Below are positions 61,701 through 64,000 of a stretch of DNA of 64,000 nt, piece after piece. The translations under genes were made by a program, and so were the position numbers. The notes beneath the pieces were generated by a model. It worked only from the letters and a program-made list of their open reading frames with translations. It was not told the DNA's origin and did no database searches. Numbering within the stretch: position 1 is the first letter of the stretch; each line of letters opens with the position of its first letter. Where the stretch lies: NCBI GenBank assembly GCA_963833235.1, contig CAWHXG010000001.1, positions 1,240,001 to 1,304,000 on the forward strand, given 5' to 3'. The DNA comes from CAWHXG01 sp963833235. GTDB lineage: Bacteria > Pseudomonadota > Alphaproteobacteria > Rhodobacterales > Rhodobacteraceae.

Positions 61701-62493
61701 AGTTCAGGATCACGTCGGGCGGCATCTCGGCAAACAGAGCCTCCAGCGTCGCGACCGAGATGGGGTCCTTCAGCGAGGCGACGAACACGGGAAGCGGGTT
61801 CATCCCCGCGCGCGCCAGTTGCTTCACCAACCGGTTGATCGGCTGCAGCCCCGCGCCCTGCACCAGCGCCCGGTAGAAGACCAGCGGCACCACCGGCGCG
61901 CCGTCCGTCCAGGCGGACCGCGCGGCCTGCGGCCCGGCATGCGTGCCGGCCCCCGGCCAGTAGACGCCGGCGCGCAGCAGCGGCCGCGGCCCCGGCGGCG
62001 CCTCGGCGCCATCCAGCATGTGCCGGGCATGGGCGAGGAAGTTCGCCGCGTTCTCCGGCCCGCCCTCGACCAGATAGGCCCAGAGCCGCTGCCAGTCGGC
62101 CTCGCCCACGCTCGACAGCGCCAGAAGCTCCGGGTCCGGCCTGTCGTCGCCGGGCAGCGCCACGAAGGGCACGCCCGCCGCCGCCAGATGCGCCGAATAC
62201 TGCTCCACCCCGTAGCGCCAGTAGCCGGTGCCGCCCAGCACCCGCGCCACGACCATGCGCGAGCGCGCGGCGCAGTTGGCGACGTGCAGGTCCACCGACA
62301 TCGGATGCCGCAGATGCGCCAGGCTCGCCAGCCGCAGCCCCGGCGGGTCGGCCATGGCACCCCGCGCCTCGGCCAGCATCGCCAGCTCGGTATCGGCCGC
62401 CGAAAGCACCACCAGATCCGCCGGGCTCTGCGCCAGGTCGACCGGATCGTCAGACGCCTCGACGCTTCCGGCTGTGGCCGCCAGAAGGTGCAT
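58772..62493 (-). pseudogene. cobN: Cobaltochelatase subunit CobN, multiple frameshifts
   Basis: The large subunit of the aerobic cobaltochelatase CobNST, which inserts cobalt into hydrogenobyrinate a,c-diamide. The total span is 3.7 kb, right for about 1240 residues. The first 540 codons are intact (LRHPMSVDLHVANCAARSRM, YNIDPEATYHSPDLVPPHNYLAF), the frame breaks at about 60870 (next segment QAIVHMGKHGNLEWLPGKALAL), and about a dozen further changes occur down to 58800. CobN segments remain recognisable throughout (LPTGRNFYSVDTRAVPTPAAW, AMLLTAWGTANMRTGG, LWTPRSNSA). Its ATG overlaps the stop of a 34-codon frame; its stop overlaps cobO. Confidence 0.86.
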
Positions 62494-62597
62494 CAGGCCT
62501 GCCGCAGGTCCACGAAGACGCCCCCTGCCGCCAAACGGCGGTCAAACCTGTTGCGGTCCTCACGACGCCGGATGTCGCAAGGCGTCCGCCCGGTCAC
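62493..62597 (-). CDS. Possible 34-residue protein between cobW and cobN
   Basis: A short frame starting with GTG at 62597, overlapping the cobW stop (GTGA), and ending with TGA at 62493-62495, overlapping the cobN start (TGATG). It encodes a basic peptide, beginning MTGRTPCDIRRREDRNRF and ending FVDLRQA, with one cysteine and no membrane segment. The exact fit at both ends is the same coupling style as the flanking genes and suggests that ribosomes pass through it. It could equally be a spacer that merely lacks stops. No family recognised. Confidence 0.4.
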   Translation of the reverse strand: MTGRTPCDIRRREDRNRFDRRLAAGGVFVDLRQA

Positions 62598-63670
62598 GCC
62601 GCCAGCGCCGCCGTGATCGCCGCACGGTCCAGCCCCGCCTGGCCGATCACCACCAGCCGCGTCTCGCGCGCCTCGCCGGCGGCGATGGGCCTGTCGAAAT
62701 AGGTATCCACCCGCGGCCCCACCGCCTGCAGCGCCAGCCGCATCGGCTTTCCGGCCACCGCGCCGAAGCCCTTCAGCCGCAGGATGTCGTGGGCGCAGAT
62801 GGTCTTGGCGACCTGCGCCGCGAAGGCCGCGGGATCGGCGATCTCGCCGCGGCAGACGACGAAGCTCTCGAACGCGTCGTGGCCATGCTCGTGCGCGTGG
62901 TGGTGGTCGCCGCCCTCGTCCCCGCCCTCGGCGTCGTCATGATGGTGATGGTGCACCTCCGCCCGGGCTTCCGTGTCTCCCTCCGCGCCGACGCCGAGGC
63001 CCAGCAGCACGTCCACCGGCAGCGCGCCCATGGAGGTCGCCACCACCTGCACGCCGCCGCGCGCCGCGCCGCGCAGCCGGGCCGTCTGATCCGCCGCATC
63101 GCCGGCCTCCATCAGATCGGCCTTGTTCACCACGATCATGTCGGCGCAGGCGATCTGGTCCTCGAACAGCTCCGACAGGGGCGTCTCGTGGTCCAGCGTG
63201 TCGTCCGCCGCCCGTTGGGCATCCACCGCCGCGACGGAATGGGCGAAGCGCCCCGCCGCCACGGCCGGCCCGTCCACCACCGTCACGACACCGTCCACCG
63301 TCACCCGCGTCGCCACGCCCGGCCAGTTGAAGGCCCGGACCAGCGGTTGCGGCAGCGCCAGGCCGCTGGTTTCGATCACGATATGCTCCGGAGGATCGGC
63401 GCGGTCCAGCAGCATCTCCAGCGTCGGAATGAAGTCCTCCGCCACGGTGCAGCAGATGCAGCCGTTGGACAGCTCCACCACGTCCTCGTCACGGCAGGCC
63501 TCGACCCCGCAGCCCTTCAGGATCTCGCCGTCGACGCCGAGGTCGCCGAACTCGTTGATGATCAGCGCGATCCGCCGGCCGCCCGCATGGGTCAGCATGT
63601 GACGGATCAGCGTGGTCTTGCCGGCGCCGAGGAAGCCGGTGACGATGGTGGCGGGGATCTTGGCGGGCAT
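62594..63670 (-). CDS. cobW: CobW-family GTPase, cobalt-associated metallochaperone
   Basis: A 358-residue COG0523 GTPase. It has the P-loop GFLGAGKTTLIRH, the metal site NGCICCTVAEDF (Cys71-x-Cys73-Cys74), NKADL, and a histidine-rich insert in two blocks (near residues 245-280) before the CobW C-terminal domain. Family members deliver Co(II) or Zn(II) using GTP. Location directly upstream of cobN supports the cobalt branch. The start at 63670 follows GAGGAG; the longer frame overlaps the upstream gene. Confidence 0.95.
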   Translation of the reverse strand: MPAKIPATIVTGFLGAGKTTLIRHMLTHAGGRRIALIINEFGDLGVDGEILKGCGVEACRDEDVVELSNGCICCTVAEDFIPTLEMLLDRADPPEHIVIETSGLALPQPLVRAFNWPGVATRVTVDGVVTVVDGPAVAAGRFAHSVAAVDAQRAADDTLDHETPLSELFEDQIACADMIVVNKADLMEAGDAADQTARLRGAARGGVQVVATSMGALPVDVLLGLGVGAEGDTEARAEVHHHHHDDAEGGDEGGDHHHAHEHGHDAFESFVVCRGEIADPAAFAAQVAKTICAHDILRLKGFGAVAGKPMRLALQAVGPRVDTYFDRPIAAGEARETRLVVIGQAGLDRAAITAALAA

Positions 63671-63689
63671 GCCGGGCGCTCCTCTTCGC

Positions 63690-64000
63690 TCAGACGCCGA
63701 AGACAAGGCCGAGCATCGGCCCCTCGACGGCTTCGAGCACCAGGAACAGGCCCACGCCCGCGACGGCGGCGCCGGCTAGCCGCGCCGGCATCGCACCGCG
63801 CACGCCCGCACCGAGCCCCTCGCGGACGATCCATCCGGCCGCCAGCGCGATGGCGTATTGCACGGCGGCCAGCCCGATCAGGTAGCCCGCCAGCACGCCC
63901 GCGCCGGCGCCGCCGTCGGCCCCCGTCAGGGCCGTGCCGAAGGCCGAACCGTGGAACAGCCCGAAGCCCGCGAAGAGCGCCAGCAGCCCCGGCAGCGCCA
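63690..64000 (-). CDS. HupE/UreJ family membrane protein, C-terminal fragment
   Basis: The gene enters from the right edge; 103 codons are visible. The sequence is hydrophobic with three to four membrane helices and has the family motif LFAGFGLFHGSAFG (histidine in the metal-selective segment), then LAGYLIGLAAVQYAIALAAGW. HupE/UreJ proteins are nickel or cobalt permeases. Immediately upstream of cobW (20 bp gap) it is most likely a cobalt importer for the cobalamin pathway. Confidence 0.8.
   Translation of the reverse strand, partial: ALPGLLALFAGFGLFHGSAFGTALTGADGGAGAGVLAGYLIGLAAVQYAIALAAGWIVREGLGAGVRGAMPARLAGAAVAGVGLFLVLEAVEGPMLGLVFGV

Overview
The window is about 70% G+C, gene-dense chromosomal DNA from an alphaproteobacterium, most likely a member of the Rhodobacteraceae/Roseobacter group. 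Pointers are the gene families (DUF2794, a VPLPA-CTERM sorting-signal protein, a split MnmC, glutathione-dependent formaldehyde oxidation, a cobW-cobN-cobO cluster), an alphaproteobacterial SOS box (GTTC-N7-GTTC) in front of imuB, many ATGA/GTGA gene overlaps, and an intergenic hairpin module typical of roseobacters. I found no rRNA, tRNA, CRISPR array, prophage or intact insertion sequence. The content is mostly housekeeping and accessory metabolism.

Layout. 0-2 kb: inorganic-carbon operon (beta carbonic anhydrase, SbtA bicarbonate transporter, SbtB-like PII protein cut by the window edge). 2-5 kb: leucyl aminopeptidase, NlpC/P60 hydrolase, DUF2794. 5.1-7.4 kb: an orphan SOS-regulated imuB followed by two copies of an 88-bp hairpin repeat. 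7.5-16.7 kb: glutathione-dependent formaldehyde detoxification (frmA, fghA) interleaved with GNAT, NYN-domain, TetR, a small exported protein behind a clear palindromic operator, an AEC permease, UPF0178, an ornithine-cyclodeaminase homologue and an outer-membrane protein. 16.9-23.8 kb: MFS permease, zapE, accD-folC, a CPBP membrane protease and a VPLPA-CTERM protein. 24-34 kb: ilvD, fadH-type reductase, LysR, ahpD-like/GNAT/cinA-like operon, sfsA, map, and a TRAP substrate-binding gene with two frameshifts. 34-43.6 kb: rsmD, a ferredoxin-reductase-like gene, peroxiredoxin, phhB, a FemAB-like acetyltransferase, ridA, a type I secretion ABC/HlyD pair, mlaA-mlaC. 43.7-54.7 kb: a class A penicillin-binding protein, glnK-amtB, the sseA-GNAT-aminotransferase operon, smpB, dapA and a soluble lytic transglycosylase. 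54.9-64 kb: EamA transporter, mnmD and a divergent mnmC-like oxidoreductase, a glyoxalase-fold gene with a 95-bp tandem duplication at its start, and the cobalamin genes HupE-like, cobW, cobN, cobO.

A striking property is the distribution of broken frames. No conserved gene is interrupted before about 33 kb, but from there on at least nine otherwise well-conserved genes carry small indels (dctP, FAD reductase, mlaA, PBP1A, amtB twice, EamA, mnmC-like, cobN, cobO), and the 58.1-60.9 kb stretch carries a dozen or so. Several lie in homopolymers and key motifs are intact, so sequencing or assembly error is more likely than gene decay; this should be settled before the genes are called non-functional.

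No single element here is a convincing wholly new system. The best candidates for new biology are the duplicated 88-bp hairpin repeat behind imuB, a 34-codon frame fitted exactly between cobW and cobN, and the TetR/palindrome/small exported protein unit.
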